DNA of 64,000 bases from Bolinopsis microptera (lineage: Eukaryota > Ctenophora > Tentaculata > Lobata > Bolinopsidae), in contig NC_087081.1 of assembly GCF_026151205.1 (NCBI RefSeq), positions 8,427,246 to 8,491,245 of the forward strand, read 5' to 3'. Shown in pieces: positions 1 to 14,000 of this stretch. The first letter of the stretch is position 1; every line of letters starts with the position of its first letter. The notes under the pieces are model-generated. The model saw only the letters and a program-made list of their open reading frames with translations. It was not told the DNA's origin and did no database searches. The translations under genes were made by a program, and so were the position numbers.

Positions 1-3000
1 ACCCAGCGAATTAAAACACACAGTCTATTTTACGTGAACCTTGTGAAAATTCAACCAACCAATCATCATGAAGTTCCCATAGAAACCAGCTATCTGGTTG
101 GTTGGTTGTGATAGTAACCAGCCAATGAATGGCCAGCTTCCACCCACCTGTTGAGTCCTAAACCAAAGAACACCTGGGTAAAGCTCTAATTTAGATGGTT
201 ACAGAGATTACCCGCAGCCGTCCGGCGAATGAATGAGATCTAACAGACGATGCATCAGCCAATCAAGTGGAGATATGTTGGCAGTGAGCCAATCAGTGGA
301 AAAGGGGCGGCGGCAGGGTTAGCAACGAGGGTCCCGAGGACGGAAATAAGGGTCATATGAGGTTTGAGCAGTTTTCGATGGTGCAACAAATTCCGCGCGG
401 TATCACTATCTGCGCAATCGAATTTTAGATGACTCCACAATAGTACAATGCTATTGACAGTGACTCCACCCAGTGGCTATGTCATTTATTCATTTTATCA
501 TCATCTATTGAACTATGTGGCGCTATTCAGCGATAGCCGTGGCTCCAATGAATCACTTCTTTGTTTCAAGTATACCATTAAGACGATGACCACATAGCTT
601 CGTTGAATCTGTTTATTTTATTTAGTGGTACAAATGGAACCGCAAACGCCACAACTAAAATGATCTTAGTGCCATCTTAACATATCACCAAAGATATAGT
701 CTCCCCTGGTTGCACTAACACTGTATTATGATCTATGTACTAAAAAGTCTCAAAATAGTGTCATCGGTCATCCTCGATTCAATATCAAAAATTAAAAGTA
801 TAAATATTGAAAATTAAAAGTTAATTAGCTTTGAAATTTAAGCCAGATGCGATATTAGCTCAAGAAACTCTCTTTGTGGCTGTTTAATTTGTTTTAGAGA
901 TACAACGTTTCCTTTTTAATCGGCAAAAGAAGAGTTCTCAAATTGCGAGATCAAAAGGCTTTGCAACTATGAACATTCTGTTACCTTGTCATTCGCAAAC
1001 TAGAGCCGAAAGCTCTTAAAGTGCGCCAATGACAAGGTCATCGATATTTCCGAGTTCATAATCATAAAACCGTGATATGTGACGACTTGGCCAAAGTCTT
1101 GATACAGCTGAAAACATGATTGTAAACAGCTTAGGAGCTGTGCAACATCTTATTAAAAAATAGATTATTAAAAAATCTTATTAAAAATAAATGCTTTTTG
1201 GCAACATTTGTTCACAAAAATACCAAAATAACAATATAGTCGCGAACTAAAAAAGCGTGTTTCACACGTTGATTTAAGTAAGATTCACACCTCAACAAGT
1301 TTTATTAAACGTAACTTTGAGCGGTACAATACCCGCCACAAAGTGGCTTTGTTTCATTAGCAACTGGTAAGATAATTAATTGCAAAGACAGTTCTTGGCA
1401 TATTATGGTCATTCGCAGATTGGATTTGTTTTTGTGTAATACGGAAAGATACTGCGTTTTTTTTTCGCGGAACTTTTTATTTGAAAACAACTTTAAAATT
1501 GAAAATAAACGTTGATTCTATAATGATAACACTAAGTTATCTCCTGACTTGATTATTCTAGAACTTATAAGAGAAAAAACGGGATCCTTACAAAATATAT
1601 TGAAATTAATAAAATAATGACATAATCATTGGAAATGTTGGTTTAATTAAAGACTATCATAAGTTTTGAGGTTTGACATAATACAAAAATATAAATGTAA
1701 TTAATAAGTGGGAGGGGCATGTCACAAGCCGCAAACTTCGATATAAGTTTAATCTATGCGATAATAAGTATAACTATTTATATAGCTCTTTAGGACGTCG
1801 AGGGAGAAAAAACACAATTTCCTGATCTAACATACAAATTTATGAAGAATAGCCCGACGAACTAAGTACAGCTAACAAAAGGAAGAGGAAAAACAAAGAC
1901 CGTGAACAAATAACGGAATTACAGAATATCACCGAATATTGGTCGCCAGTTCACCCAGTTAACACATGCTAACACATGTTATGACTCTACTTGCCCGTAT
2001 CATAACACCGGACATTAAACACTAACCCCCGGATACTCTATACGGGGTGATAACTAGTAAACATCCTCCTCCCCTCCAGTAGCGTGTCCGATATTAGGTA
2101 TCCTTATTCTCACAGGCTCATTCAGCTGTTCAGGGGCCCTTCCCCGCTGTAAGGTTACAACTCTACAAAGAAAGGTAACAATAACAGATGTGTTCTGATC
2201 AATAGCTTTAATGACGCTGACCGTATCGAGAGATGACGTGAGTTGTTTCAAATAAGAGCAAGGGAGGTGCAAACTGCGATGGCTATATTCATCTTTGACT
2301 TAAAAGCAATTTAAGCTAAAGATAGATTCATATTTTAGTGTGATTGGTAACAGCTTTTAAAACAAATTCACGTCTCTTCTGGATGGGTGCCGTCATCAAT
2401 ATATGACAATTAGAAATAACACCACGAACTCGATCCATGAATGTAGATTGTAGAGAGTTCTGAATAGAAAACAATGAGATTAGAATAAACAAATAAAAAC
2501 AAAGAGATCGGAAATTCTACAAAACTGGAGAGAGCTGGGAACTTGATCAGTCTACCACCACCTTATATTATAACGTTTAAAAATGTTATAGATACTGTTT
2601 TAAAACCTAACGTTTAACTTATTGTATTATATCGCTGTGATTAAAAAACAATCTGGTCCGTAGTATCACAACATCTAAGTATCGCAAACAACATCACTTA
2701 TAAGTGGACAAAGTTGCGAAATTCGTGCAGTTATAACCGAGATATATTTATGAAGGAGTCAGATATAATATTGCACGTGTTTTGTATATAACTTAGAGCT
2801 GTTTCTTTGTCTACCACGTTACTTAACTCCTGATGAGGGTTCTAAAAACAAGTTAACTCTACAGCTCACAGACACTGCCAACCTATTATACCATATCAGA
2901 ACGGTAGAAATTCTCTAACACATGTTTCATAACTTAGCTGAGCGAGCAACATAAAGTTAGCTGATGCATTTACTGAACCAATGTGTTAGTCAGCACAATG

Positions 3001-5900
3001 AATCTAATCGTCACTTACATTGACTTTAGCTTATTGTGGATCCTGCAGGACTACATGAATAATGAATATATGCAGGCCTGGGTATGGACCCATCATAATT
3101 TTTTCGTTTCAGTACGTTATTGTATCATGGTAGGGTGCACAAGTATAATTGCGGGTAGGGAAAAATGATAGACCATTACGTAGACTATGTTGTAGAGTAT
3201 GCTGAATATGACAAGGTTATCATGTTGATTGTTGAGGTTCTCTAATTACTAATAGGGTGTTTATGTAAACACTGGTTTGTTTAATTATCTTTTACAAGTG
3301 TGCTGGATCATGCTGTAAAGTTATGTAAATAATGCCCCTTTAAAACCTGGTTAAGTTCTCATGATAGAGCTTAGTATTACTAGTACATAGTAAGGGGAAC
3401 TTAAGACTCAAGAGTTCGAAGTGGTGGGCTAGTATTGAGTATTGAGTCAGTTACCAGCATGTCCACTCCGAGACTAGCGTGTACGACGTACGTCACAATG
3501 GAGATTTACCAGTTTCCTTCCAAAAACATTTATCGCAAGACGATGGACTAGGTACCAGAATAAAAATGTGCTACTAAGCTGTTCTTCAACAAATATACCA
3601 AGACAGAAGTATTTAGCAAGTGAAACAAATACTTTATTTTTGGGGACTGTCTCAAATCAGAATCCATACACAGGGTTTCCTAAATTCCAATACGGGTCGA
3701 GTGAACGTTCGTTAAATTACGCACGCACTTTTATGACAGTGTGATTACTATTACTCTTCTATAATCACCAATTTTAGAAAATACAAAGAAACTTGATCAT
3801 TGTATAACAGCACTTATATTCAAATTGCTGAACAGCATAATAATTAGCGGAGATATTTTCTTTGTATTTATACAATCCTATTGTTGGAATTTAGCAAGGG
3901 TTCTAAAGGGTTATGTTTACTTCTACAAACTGTGGTTAGTTATTTAATCCAGCACTTGTTCAGTAGTGACGTAGTAGTGACGTAGTAGTGACGCAGTAGT
4001 GGAGTAGTAGTGACGTAGTAGTGACGTAGTCGTATTCGAATAGACCCTGTAGATCCTTTCAATAGCCTAGTCAGTAGATTCGTCAAGCAGTTGGGATGGA
4101 AAACATGAAGACATTTTCAACTTCGCTTTTCAATACTTTATTGCAGTTGCAAAGACCACAATCACCCTTTGCGTCAGTCTATGTCCAGATGCAATGCTAG
4201 AATCAGACATAAACTGGATCGGTCATTATTAAGTAACAAGCGTGTCCCTTTAGTTCGGTTCGGTAAAAGAAGATCGTGGTTCGGCAAAATATTCCTGGTT
4301 CGGTCGTTTCCAAACACGTAAGCAGTTTAAGACAAACGCATGCCGCATCCATACAAACTCGATTCAAATTAAGCGATTCAATAAATCAAGAAGTACCAAA
4401 TCGTGTTAGTATAGCCTCAATTCTCCTCCAAAAGAAATCATAAGTTTTCTTCTAGTTCTGATAGGAAGTTATACGATTACAATTTATATAATGAGTATGA
4501 TCTTCACACTATATAGATTATAGAGTTGTATCGTTATTTCTCCTGCCTTCTTTAGATATTTGAAACCCCGATGTCAATATAGATCTTAACTTCTAAACGC
4601 TTCTTAGGGGAGGTCAAATCCAACAATGTTCAACAACATTTAAATTATACTTACAAAAGTCTCGGACGTAAGATATCTAATCTCTAAAAGTGGAACAATA
4701 ATTCTCGGTCGCGGTGGAAGGAAATATCAAACCTTGCAAGGTTCTTTGAAAATGGAAGTTACAAACTCTAAAGCGGAGATCTTAAATCTTGTCCATCCTT
4801 AGATTACAACTACCCACCAGGAGCTCCCTTGGTCTGACAGCAATGATTCGCATTAAGAAATGTGCACAGGAGACGTGACCAAAACCAGACGTCATCTCAT
4901 AGTTATACAGAACAGAATTAACCGTCCGTAATCTAACCTGGACTATTGTCTACAAACTGTCTGGAAAGGGATTATAGCCAGTCGTGTATGTTTACAAAGA
5001 ACAGGACGGTGAATACGAAATATAAAAGTTTTAAAAAGAGATCATCATAGCGGATGCAGCCCATCTTACTAGTACTACAGCTCGGTATGGAGAATGCAAA
5101 CGTGCGCTTTTACTACTCGGCGTTTTGCTTGATTTAAGTAGGAAATTTAGACTCATCCTTGCTAATTTTATTTCCGTCATTAGGCATAAACATTAAACAA
5201 GCACCAGATTGTATAGATCACTAGGGGTTTTTTGCTATTTTGGCAATCAAAATTAGAAATTTAGTGATCGAAAACTTAATCAAAGACAATATTGCCTCCT
5301 AATCGAATTGCTAAAAATAGAACCAGAGGAATTACAACTTGTGACATGCTTCAAACAGTGCGTGAGCTAAGAATATCCTTAATTTGAGATTTACTGGTTT
5401 AGCCAGTCACTCGATTTGGACCAGGTTAATTATGTCTGTCTGATCTTCTGGGTAACTGCAAAAGTCCTGTCCATTCTTGACTCTCCGTCCAGCAACCGGA
5501 TAACTGTCTTAAATCAGATCATCCACTGGGATGTGGCCTGGAAATTTTAACCCAACGCGAATGAACATCTGGAAGTAATGAAAATTATACTTATAGCAAT
5601 TGAAATTGCCTGTTATTAGCTTGAAAACTTAAATATTGAGGCACATGCCACCCCATTTACTACTATAACTACGACTAAAGCTAAAATTCAGTGAAAATGT
5701 GAAAACGTTGATCCTCGCCTTCTTAAGTTATAGTGAAAGGATAATAACAAATCACCTCAGAGTGAGCCATATAATTAAGGGCGGTAAATAAAGTCGACTC
5801 AAATGAATTAGTGAATCTCAAACTCGCAAAGCAAAGGTAACAAAACCTTTATAAAAACACTCAAGATACGCACTAAACCTCCCTCTTCGCATGGTTCACC
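1..5900. other. Gene-poor AT-rich DNA
   Basis: No open frame longer than about 72 codons in this stretch, and none resembles a known protein. Composition is uniformly AT-rich with many short A and T runs. Apart from a 12-bp tandem repeat near 3.96 kb nothing stands out. Small non-coding exons or enhancers could be present but cannot be seen from sequence alone. Confidence 0.6.
3961..4030. repeat. 12-bp tandem repeat
   Basis: About six degenerate copies of GTAGTAGTGACG in tandem, with some copies changed or shortened. Simple minisatellite in otherwise unremarkable AT-rich DNA. Confidence 0.8.
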
Positions 5901-5989
5901 TTCTTGTAAACCGTGTCTGTTCCGTTCAAATAGGCTCGGATAAATTAACTGCCGATTGTAATTACTATTAGCCTAATTACTGGAACCGA

Positions 5990-6200
5990 GAGGACTACAA
6001 AAAATTAGCGGTGAAAAACTCGCGGAGCTTCTCAAGACAGTCGTAGGAGACTACACGTGGGCGCCAGGACACTACATGTGGGCGCAACCCTCCAATCAGT
6101 GCTGGAGTGAACAGTCGCGTGACCATCACGTGACGTGCCGGTGTAAGCTTTACGGAGCCGAGGTGCTATAACCAGGTGCTATCCCTACAAAGGCACATGA
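5990..6200. promoter_or_regulatory. GC-richer CACGTG/CCAAT patch (candidate regulatory)
   Basis: A locally GC-richer island. It contains ACACGTGGGCGCC, then TACATGTGGGCGC (a near repeat of the first), CCAATCAG, and CACGTGACGTG. CACGTG is the core E-box bound by bHLH-ZIP factors in animals, and CCAAT is the NF-Y box. A promoter or enhancer role is inference. Similar patches recur through the first 20 kb. Confidence 0.35.
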
Positions 6201-6939
6201 CATAACTTTTAGCGGAACCGCAGGTAGTCAGGGCTCAGCCGGCTGATACTACAAATTATTCAAAACCAGATGGTATGAGAATATGGAAACAATTCCAGAC
6301 GATTTATAGCAGCTGAGAGAGAAGACAGAATATGTAAAAACTAAAACGTGTAATGAGAAAAACCGGAACGTAGAATGAGTAAAACCGGAACGTTTAAACA
6401 TCAGCTCCAAGGCACTTCAGCAACAGAACAATAAAACGTGCAATAACCCACATCTATTGAAACTAGCTTTGAAGTAAGACTAACGAAGTGCAGTTTTTGA
6501 GTGAAAGAAAATAGTGGAACAAAACATGAACACAAAGGGAAGCTCGTCACTTCGCAACCCGAGCTTGTTGGTGATGACCTCCGTCCAGATCGGAGCTACA
6601 GGGACAAGGAGTGTTTCATCTACTGTGTTTCCAGCAGCATAAGGGGTAAATATGGAATGCTGTGCGGCCGGGAGGCGACGTATACTTTATTTAAAAGTGG
6701 AAGATCTGAACATTATGCTTCAAAAATGAGCTGGAATTTGTTTCGATAACTCCTAGTTCCACCAGTTGTGAAGCTCAAATAACCGGAGGAGCGAAGGTAA
6801 GTATAGCTCCGAGAAACAAAGGAAACTTATTGTGTAGTTCCAAGTGTCGTGAGAAGGGTCAGCGTATACCTTTATTAAATGTAATGCAGCCCGTCTATAA
6901 GCGTACAAGCAATCCTCCGTGAACCCCGCTCCAACCGAC

Positions 6940-7030
6940 CAATGGAACCCCCTGTACAAGTGAAATTAACCAATCAGAGAGCTCTATATCAATCACGTGA
7001 CCCTCACGTGGGAAGAGGTGGCGGGAGCAG
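6940..7030. promoter_or_regulatory. CCAATCAG + CACGTG module
   Basis: Holds AACCAATCAGAGAGCTCTA followed by ATCACGTGACCCTCACGTGG. The same ordered module (GAAGTGAAAC, AGCCAATCAGAGAGCT, then CACGTGG) lies on the minus strand at about 10.64-10.70 kb. This is therefore a dispersed, inverted pair rather than chance motifs. Function unknown; candidate regulatory element or old repeat. Confidence 0.4.
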
Positions 7031-7149
7031 GATTGTGCTGGGTGCTACAGAGATTGGTACTTAATTTCTCTTACTTACCGGAAGTGATGGAGCAGATTAG
7101 CGACTTTATTTGCTGCCTCCCCAACACTCGCACCCTGTAATGGTAATAC

Positions 7150-10000
7150 AGCACTGTGTAACCCACTCTGACACTGCTATACAACTCTGAGGGGCAACAA
7201 GCGGTACAGCAAGATTTTAGGAGTTTCTAGGAAAATTTTTTAGGATTCATAATTCATTATGCACCGAAGCGTTTATTTGCCTTCCCAAAGTCGAGATTTC
7301 CATATCGGAAGCAGTAGTCTTAGATGACATTGATTTGAAATTCTGGAGTTTTTCTTTATGAATTTCGCACTTGATGGGTTTGATTTCGTCGAAAATCCTC
7401 AAGTTTACCTATAGGAGCATAAATTAAACAAATATAAATGAATGAAGCTAACAATAATTAGTTTCCAACTCAAAGCCTCATGGCAGATTGAGTAATTTCG
7501 CTTTAAACAATGTAGCTATACTATTACTAGTTTAAAACAATAGGCAAAATAAAATAATAATTCGCGTCTAAAATATACACTTGTTGTTACACCATGAGTA
7601 ATTAAACATTATAATTATTTATGTGTTGAGACTCTACACATATATTAACGATGCTTCACAGTTTGCACTTGGTAAAATTGTGGATGATTGGATAGTGGCA
7701 TCGTATTTGAAACACAGCAAACGTTTCTACCACGCCAAATCATGAAGAACACGTACTATAGTTCCGCCCAACCCAATATGAAGATAAACAATTGATGCTA
7801 ACAACTATCTGATAGTACGTTACTGTGAACAACTCCCTCTCTGAATCAAGGTGCTGCTTTAACTATAAACGTCGAGAAGAAGTACCATCTGAAGTGACAT
7901 GTGCACCCCAACAGGTACTAATTCTATTGACCAGCCCCAGGTAACAAGCGTGGTCGGGCTTTGTCACCTAGTTTGAGGGCCGTTAATTGTACAGACAGTT
8001 CAGATAAATGACTGCAGAGAGGCAATGTAAGTCGCAGGTTCTGTAGTCGCAAAACTATTATAGCAGGCAATATCATAGTCGTTACTGTCGAGATATTGCA
8101 CGGTAGTATGGGGTGCAAATTTGAAATAGAATTGTGTTCGCAGATAGGATATCCACATTGGTGCAGTTTGGACCGGGACATTTATAAGCAAAGTTGTATT
8201 AAACGATCAAGAAAACGATTCAAGCTGACTGATCAAATGTAAAATGAGATAAATCAAGAATTTGTATGCCGCCTGCATGTGACAGACGTTTCTTAAGAAA
8301 ATAGTGACCAACGTTCTGCGCAGCCTCGCACGACATAAGATCTTACGTTTCAGAATCAGATCACACTAATTGGGCCGGGATCGTGTAACTGTGCTATAGT
8401 CTCAACAAATACGGACCATATGACGTCATGTCCACAAGATACATGTGCCTACAATCTACACACTACTACAGGTTCACACTACAGCAGTCAGTGGTCTCAA
8501 TTCCACCTCCTAACCAGTAACCACGTACCGATCAGAGAGAAAGAGAAAGGGTCTGCAGACCTGCACTGCGAATGTTACATTGAGACCTCAACTCTGCACT
8601 ATAATAAAGCACTAAGAGACAGTAAAACTATAGTGGGCTGCGATGAGTATAAATTGTCATGTAAAATTATCGTGAATATAGAATATAAATTTTGATTAAC
8701 ATTTACACATGGTGCCTCAATTCTCATTGTAATTTTATTAAACATTTGATAGCTTGACCATTTACGAAGCAAATCTTAATTATCAAGGGCAGGTTTCGAG
8801 ACGCAAAAATACAAATTATCAAGTGTAATCTTATTTAGTTCTTATACCTTTATACCCTGTTTTCTTGTTTTACATAATTACTGATACCAGAACAGCTGTT
8901 TTATCGCAAGTACCGTTATGGTTGTAATGCTGCATAGTGCATATTGTAGAGTGGCTTTATGTTTAGCGTTAATAAAAATTATTCACTTTCATTGTAATTG
9001 TAGACGTAAAACCGATCATTTAATGTTTTCACCACAAAATCTTTACAGCGTCAAATATTTGTTTGGAGAATTAACTGGCTTTATTATATCACCATCTCCT
9101 CATCACCGGTAAACCATGAAAAAGGTTGCGATTTTCATTTGAGTCGAGTAAAAAATGGTGACCTTAAACAATCGACGTGTGAAACTGAACAAGTGAACAC
9201 ACTTGTGAGTGATTTTATACCCGCTTACGATAATTCTGTAGTCGAACATTTTAATTAGCAGAAATGTGACCCAGATAAAAATGAAGAAATGCAATATGTT
9301 TAGCTAACAAACAATATTACCATAGGAGATAAAGTTTTGATCTTCCTGGGTGAACTTTTGGAGTTGAAATATAAAAGTGAAATGTGCTGCTTGAGGCACC
9401 AACATGAACAAGCAGATGTGCAGACACAACACAGCTGACAGCTGTTTAGCGCAGAGCTGTCTTGCAGATGTAATGAATTAGTGTGAGTCTCACTGCGCAG
9501 CTTACTTCTAAAATTACGGCACTAAACATCACAGCTAATTGTTGGAACGACAAATTGGGTTGATGTTACCACTGTGATCATGTGCAATGTTCGAACTCTA
9601 GTTGGCTTGTCAGTGGCGGTGGTGGTGGTGGCACGCGGCGGGGGAATAGCTGTTATTCTGGTATTTGTCAGGGTCTGCAATCAGGGCTTGTGTGTGTCTG
9701 GTTTAAGTTAGATTAATAGTTCAATCTGTGGGATTGAGGCCGTTGCTGATTGTGGGAAGCGCTGCTGTGATTATTATTTGAGCCTTAAAACTCCATGTTT
9801 AAGCTATCATACAAATCTGTTATCAAGCTGAGCAATACTTGTTTTCATCAAATTATGGTACCCAATTTTTTTTAAATTCGTGATTTGAATTTAAATAAAA
9901 CATTGCCGATAATGATTCATGAATATTTGTAAAACATTGCACGACAAATAACATTGTAAATCTCAACGAATAGCCAAAGCATGAACAATCAGAAAGCAAA
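7150..10000. other. Gene-poor AT-rich DNA
   Basis: Only short open frames (up to 91 codons), none recognisable as protein, and no splice-flanked coding pattern that I can support. Confidence 0.5.
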
Positions 10001-10069
10001 CCCTGGAGAAGAACTCCATTCAGGAAGGCTGTTGAAGCGTTCCCGACTTAGTTGGGTTATTGGACACGT

Positions 10070-10150
10070 GCTGAGAGAGACTGGATTGGGGAACACGCGC
10101 CCACGTGACACCGATAACGTGAACACGTGACCAGCACGTGGCACACAAAG
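10070..10150. promoter_or_regulatory. Cluster of CACGTG E-boxes
   Basis: Several ACGTG motifs lie within about 80 bp, including GGACACGTGC, CCCACGTGAC, GAACACGTGACC and AGCACGTGGC. This is the densest such cluster in the window. A bHLH-ZIP-bound element is inferred from the motif only. Confidence 0.4.
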
Positions 10151-10639
10151 TGAGCAGATCGTAGGATTAAATGTTAATATCCTAGTGTGCAAGGTTTGGG
10201 GACAATACCGCGCTCTTACTCGCTGAGAACGTTTGCACTTTAACCCTGGTCTGACAACACGAGAACCTTATATTGGACCTCGCAGGGCTATAACAACTTG
10301 TGTAATCACGTCACTGGACCTTGAAACAGCTGGTTTAAAGACCTTGATAACATCCCTGACACGATGCAATTAAAATATGGACTCTCCGCACATTGTAAAT
10401 CCCATTAATATTAGGAAATAGCTTGTGGATTGTCTAAAGGCTGATTTAGTGGCCCCACTAATTATGGACTGAACAGGAATTTTAATCTGGGGATGTCTAA
10501 ATTATCTCAACGCTCCCACATAATACTCCGTCAGCAATCGTGGATAATGAAGATTAACGAAAAAGCGAGGATGATTATGTTATAATGAAGAATAGCCGGG
10601 CTGAATATTACAGACTAATAAACGGGTCTAAGTCTAGGA

Positions 10640-10700
10640 TTCTAGCAGGACCACGTGACGGAAATAAAGCTCTCTGATTGGCTAGTTTCACTTCCCTGAT
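10640..10700 (-). promoter_or_regulatory. CCAAT + CACGTG module (inverted copy)
   Basis: Read on the minus strand, this matches the module at 6.95-7.02 kb: GAAGTGAAAC, CCAATCAGAGAGCT, then CACGTGGTCC, over roughly 50 bp. Confidence 0.4.
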
Positions 10701-10802
10701 TGTCAAATGACACAGGAGAGTTGAGCTGGAACTGAGTTGAACCGCCTTGGACCGTCTCTCAGTCAACTCAGAACAGCCTGCCTCTATTGTTCCTTACAGA
10801 CC

Positions 10803-11005
10803 GGAATATTTGAGCAACACCGGAATATTCGAGCAACACCGGAATCCCTAACAAAATATCCCAATTCTGAGTATCATGTTTATACGGAGAAGGCTTATCA
10901 AGATACAGGGTATGACCTAGGTATTATAGGCGACAGTTTCACTGCAAGTGTAAGTAATAGGGCGACAGTTTCACTGCAAGTGCAAGTAATAGGGCGACAG
11001 TTTAC
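10803..11005. repeat. Two short tandem repeats (about 19 and 32 bp units)
   Basis: Near 10803-10845 an ACCGGAATATTTGAGCAAC-type unit occurs twice and begins a third time. Near 10928-11005 a 32-bp unit starting GGCGACAGTTTCACTGCAAG occurs about 2.3 times, each copy ending GTAAGTAATAG or CAAGTAATAG. A 109-codon frame spans both, but its protein looks like repeat translation and is not recognisable. Confidence 0.7.
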
Positions 11006-11099
11006 CTGTATGTGTATTGTGTATTGTGTGCTATGTAAATATAATTCAGCAACGGTTTGGATATAAATGTAAGCAGAATAGGTCGACAGGTTCATATAT

Positions 11100-14000
11100 A
11101 ATAGGAAATATTGGGAATCAACGAAAACTTGACCTAAAAGTAAAAATATGTTACTAACTACGGATCAATCAAACGTTTTTAACCTACATCATGATTAGAA
11201 TTAACTTAACCTGTATATAGCTGGAGTCGAGTTTTGAACAAAATCTGAAATTAATCAATAACTAACATTCAAAAATCAACATTAATGATTAATTAATCGA
11301 TCCCAATTAGTTTTCCCGCGTATCACAGACCACAGTACTGATTGGTCTGAAACAAGTCACATTTTGACACGTAACTTTTCATAAGGGTGCATATAACCTC
11401 ATCATAATCTGCTTACTAACTATCGTAAATTGGTTTGCCAATCTTCATGTAATTAGCCAATGAAAACTGGTAGCTTGAGGTCACATCGTCCTCTACAGGA
11501 CATTAATTTGTCAAGCTAAAACTAGACTTAATTTAAACTAGACGATTCAACATTTTACTAGCCTGAAATAAGACAATAAAACAAGATTTACAATGCTATA
11601 GAGTTTCCTCAACAACCGACATACAAAAAGCCACTAAATTCGGATCAATAGTTTCAGTGTAAACTTAATCCTGGTCCAGTCATTAGCCCAGACACTATAA
11701 TTGCGGAACCGAAAAGTTTCAAACGCATCCCAGCGACCAACTGAAAATTTAAGTAGAAATAATTTTGTTGAATTCGCATCTTTTCGTGATGGATCAGTGT
11801 ACTGTACATACTACATAACTTCAAATCAAATCTAATAAATTTCAATCAAAAGTAAATTAAAACCACAGACAATGACAACAGAAGATATTGCAATGCTATT
11901 TTAATATATACAATTACATTATAATTATAACCCGAAAGTACCTAGTACATATAGTACATTATAATTATGACACGAAAGAGAACCGGGCCATATTAAAAAG
12001 GGAAACAAATCGCTACTACGGAGACAGAGTGTTGGCCGGTGCGGCCCCGAGAACAACATTACAGAAAGAAGACTCCCAAATTCGAATTTTAATTTCGATA
12101 AAATGATATTAAAATCAATCGCAAAGATCATTAAGTAGGCAGACTATGTGGTGAACACAACGACTAGTGTTTTTTAGGCACGTGAAACAGATTTATAGTT
12201 TTATAATCTAAATAGTAAATACCACAAATATACTCTCACAGCTTCGCAACTTCAATATCATGATAATAGGCTGGGTATCATTAAACCCCTGTCAAGTCCA
12301 ACTATACAGTAATAAGTCGGAGCAGGAGCCAATAAAATCACGACAATTCGTCACGTGACTCAAAGAATAAGCCAGAACGGGCCGGGATTTTAGTCCCGGA
12401 AACCTCGTGATAAAACACGTATTGTAGAGGGTCAACCTGCACCCAGTGTGCACACGCTGACATATATTAACCAAGTGGTCACGTACCATTGATCCACACG
12501 TTCTATGATCAGCAAATGGAAGCATATTGGATTGATCGTTGTATGATCGGTGAATTGAAGTCAAAATGCGCAAGTTTTACAAAAGAAGGAGCGGCTAAAA
12601 CTATGACTGCAGTACAAGCGAATATTACGATTAAACTGCCGGCAAAATTAGAAATAAGGGTGGCAAACGGTTTAATTAGAGCTGATAAACCTAGATGGCA
12701 GTTAACCGAGGTGGACGTGATCGATTAGTGATAATCTCCTCATTTTAACGAGTGCAACTCACGGAAGATCGAAACGTGCAGAGCTAACCTCGCGTTCACG
12801 TTATATCGCTTTTAAATTCGAACGGTAAAACCTAATTGAAAAGCAATCGAGCGAATTGATATGATATGGATCTCACAAAAAACGGTGAGCTTGAGAGAAA
12901 TTGCTAAAAATGTTGTAGCTAACTGAAATGGTAAGCTTATGATGGCGAGTTAGTTTCTTCTACTTTAAGGTATAATATCTTCTAAATCTAACATGTGACC
13001 TGTTAAAAGGCTCTAATCGATGCATCAAGTAGACAATTCACTTACCAGCGATCGGGATGACGGGTGATGACTTACATTTGTACGCCTCTAATTCGGTGGT
13101 TTCTCAATTTTCAGCATGACAAAACAGGTGAAAGTGATGTGTCGGTGTCAATAATTGTAGCGAGGTGGGTTATCTATTTTTGTTGCCATTTACGAGTAAT
13201 CTATTTGTCAAAGTGCACTCCGGACTCCCATGAAAGTGAACAATTTCGAAATCTTATAGTGAACAAATTTCTTCATGGCAGTAAAATTACAGTGCGTAAT
13301 AAAAGTTCAAGCTAATCAAGTACAAATGTATGAAATCAGCTGTGATCATTCGGCTACATCTATTTTATTATACATAAAGCGAGACGGTATATATCTCAAT
13401 CTGTTGCCATTTTATTGCCAATTTACCGACATCAACTTAAACACGAATTTCCACGGAAACCGTGTAGTGAGAAAAATACCATCATGAAACATTTTTGGCT
13501 GGGCTGAATGCTTTTATGGCCTTTTGGCCAGTATGAAGAAATAACAAATGAGCCAAGAAAAAAGAACTTTAGGTCCTGAAATTTATACATAGTTATAAAA
13601 ATCACAAAATAGACAAAAATGTTTGTCTCTTTCACCACTTTAAGCGGGTTAGCCGGGTGTCTAATAGTTTAAAGAGCTGACAAACATGAAGATAGTTGTA
13701 CAAATGCGAAACATTACTTTTTCCTCAGCTCTAAATGATTGTTCAATATTCAGTTCAATAAGATAAAGCTAATGTTTCACTTGTACTATCATGACTTAGC
13801 TAATTGAAAAAATGTGTTATTATATCATAACCAACAGTAATTGAAAAACCCATTCATATAATTGTAAATTGTAGATAAATGTTTTTAGATTTTTCGAGCA
13901 AAACTGAAAATCGATCAAAACTAAAAAATGCGAACATGTTAAAATATGCATGTCACCGGTCGCGTGGCTAAAGTAAAAATGTTACTTGTAGCCCGAGTAA

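Noticed and set aside
6501-6749. 82-codon frame as a gene
   Set aside because: No family resemblance, and no splice or poly(A) context that supports it; the nearby CACGTG patch alone is not enough.
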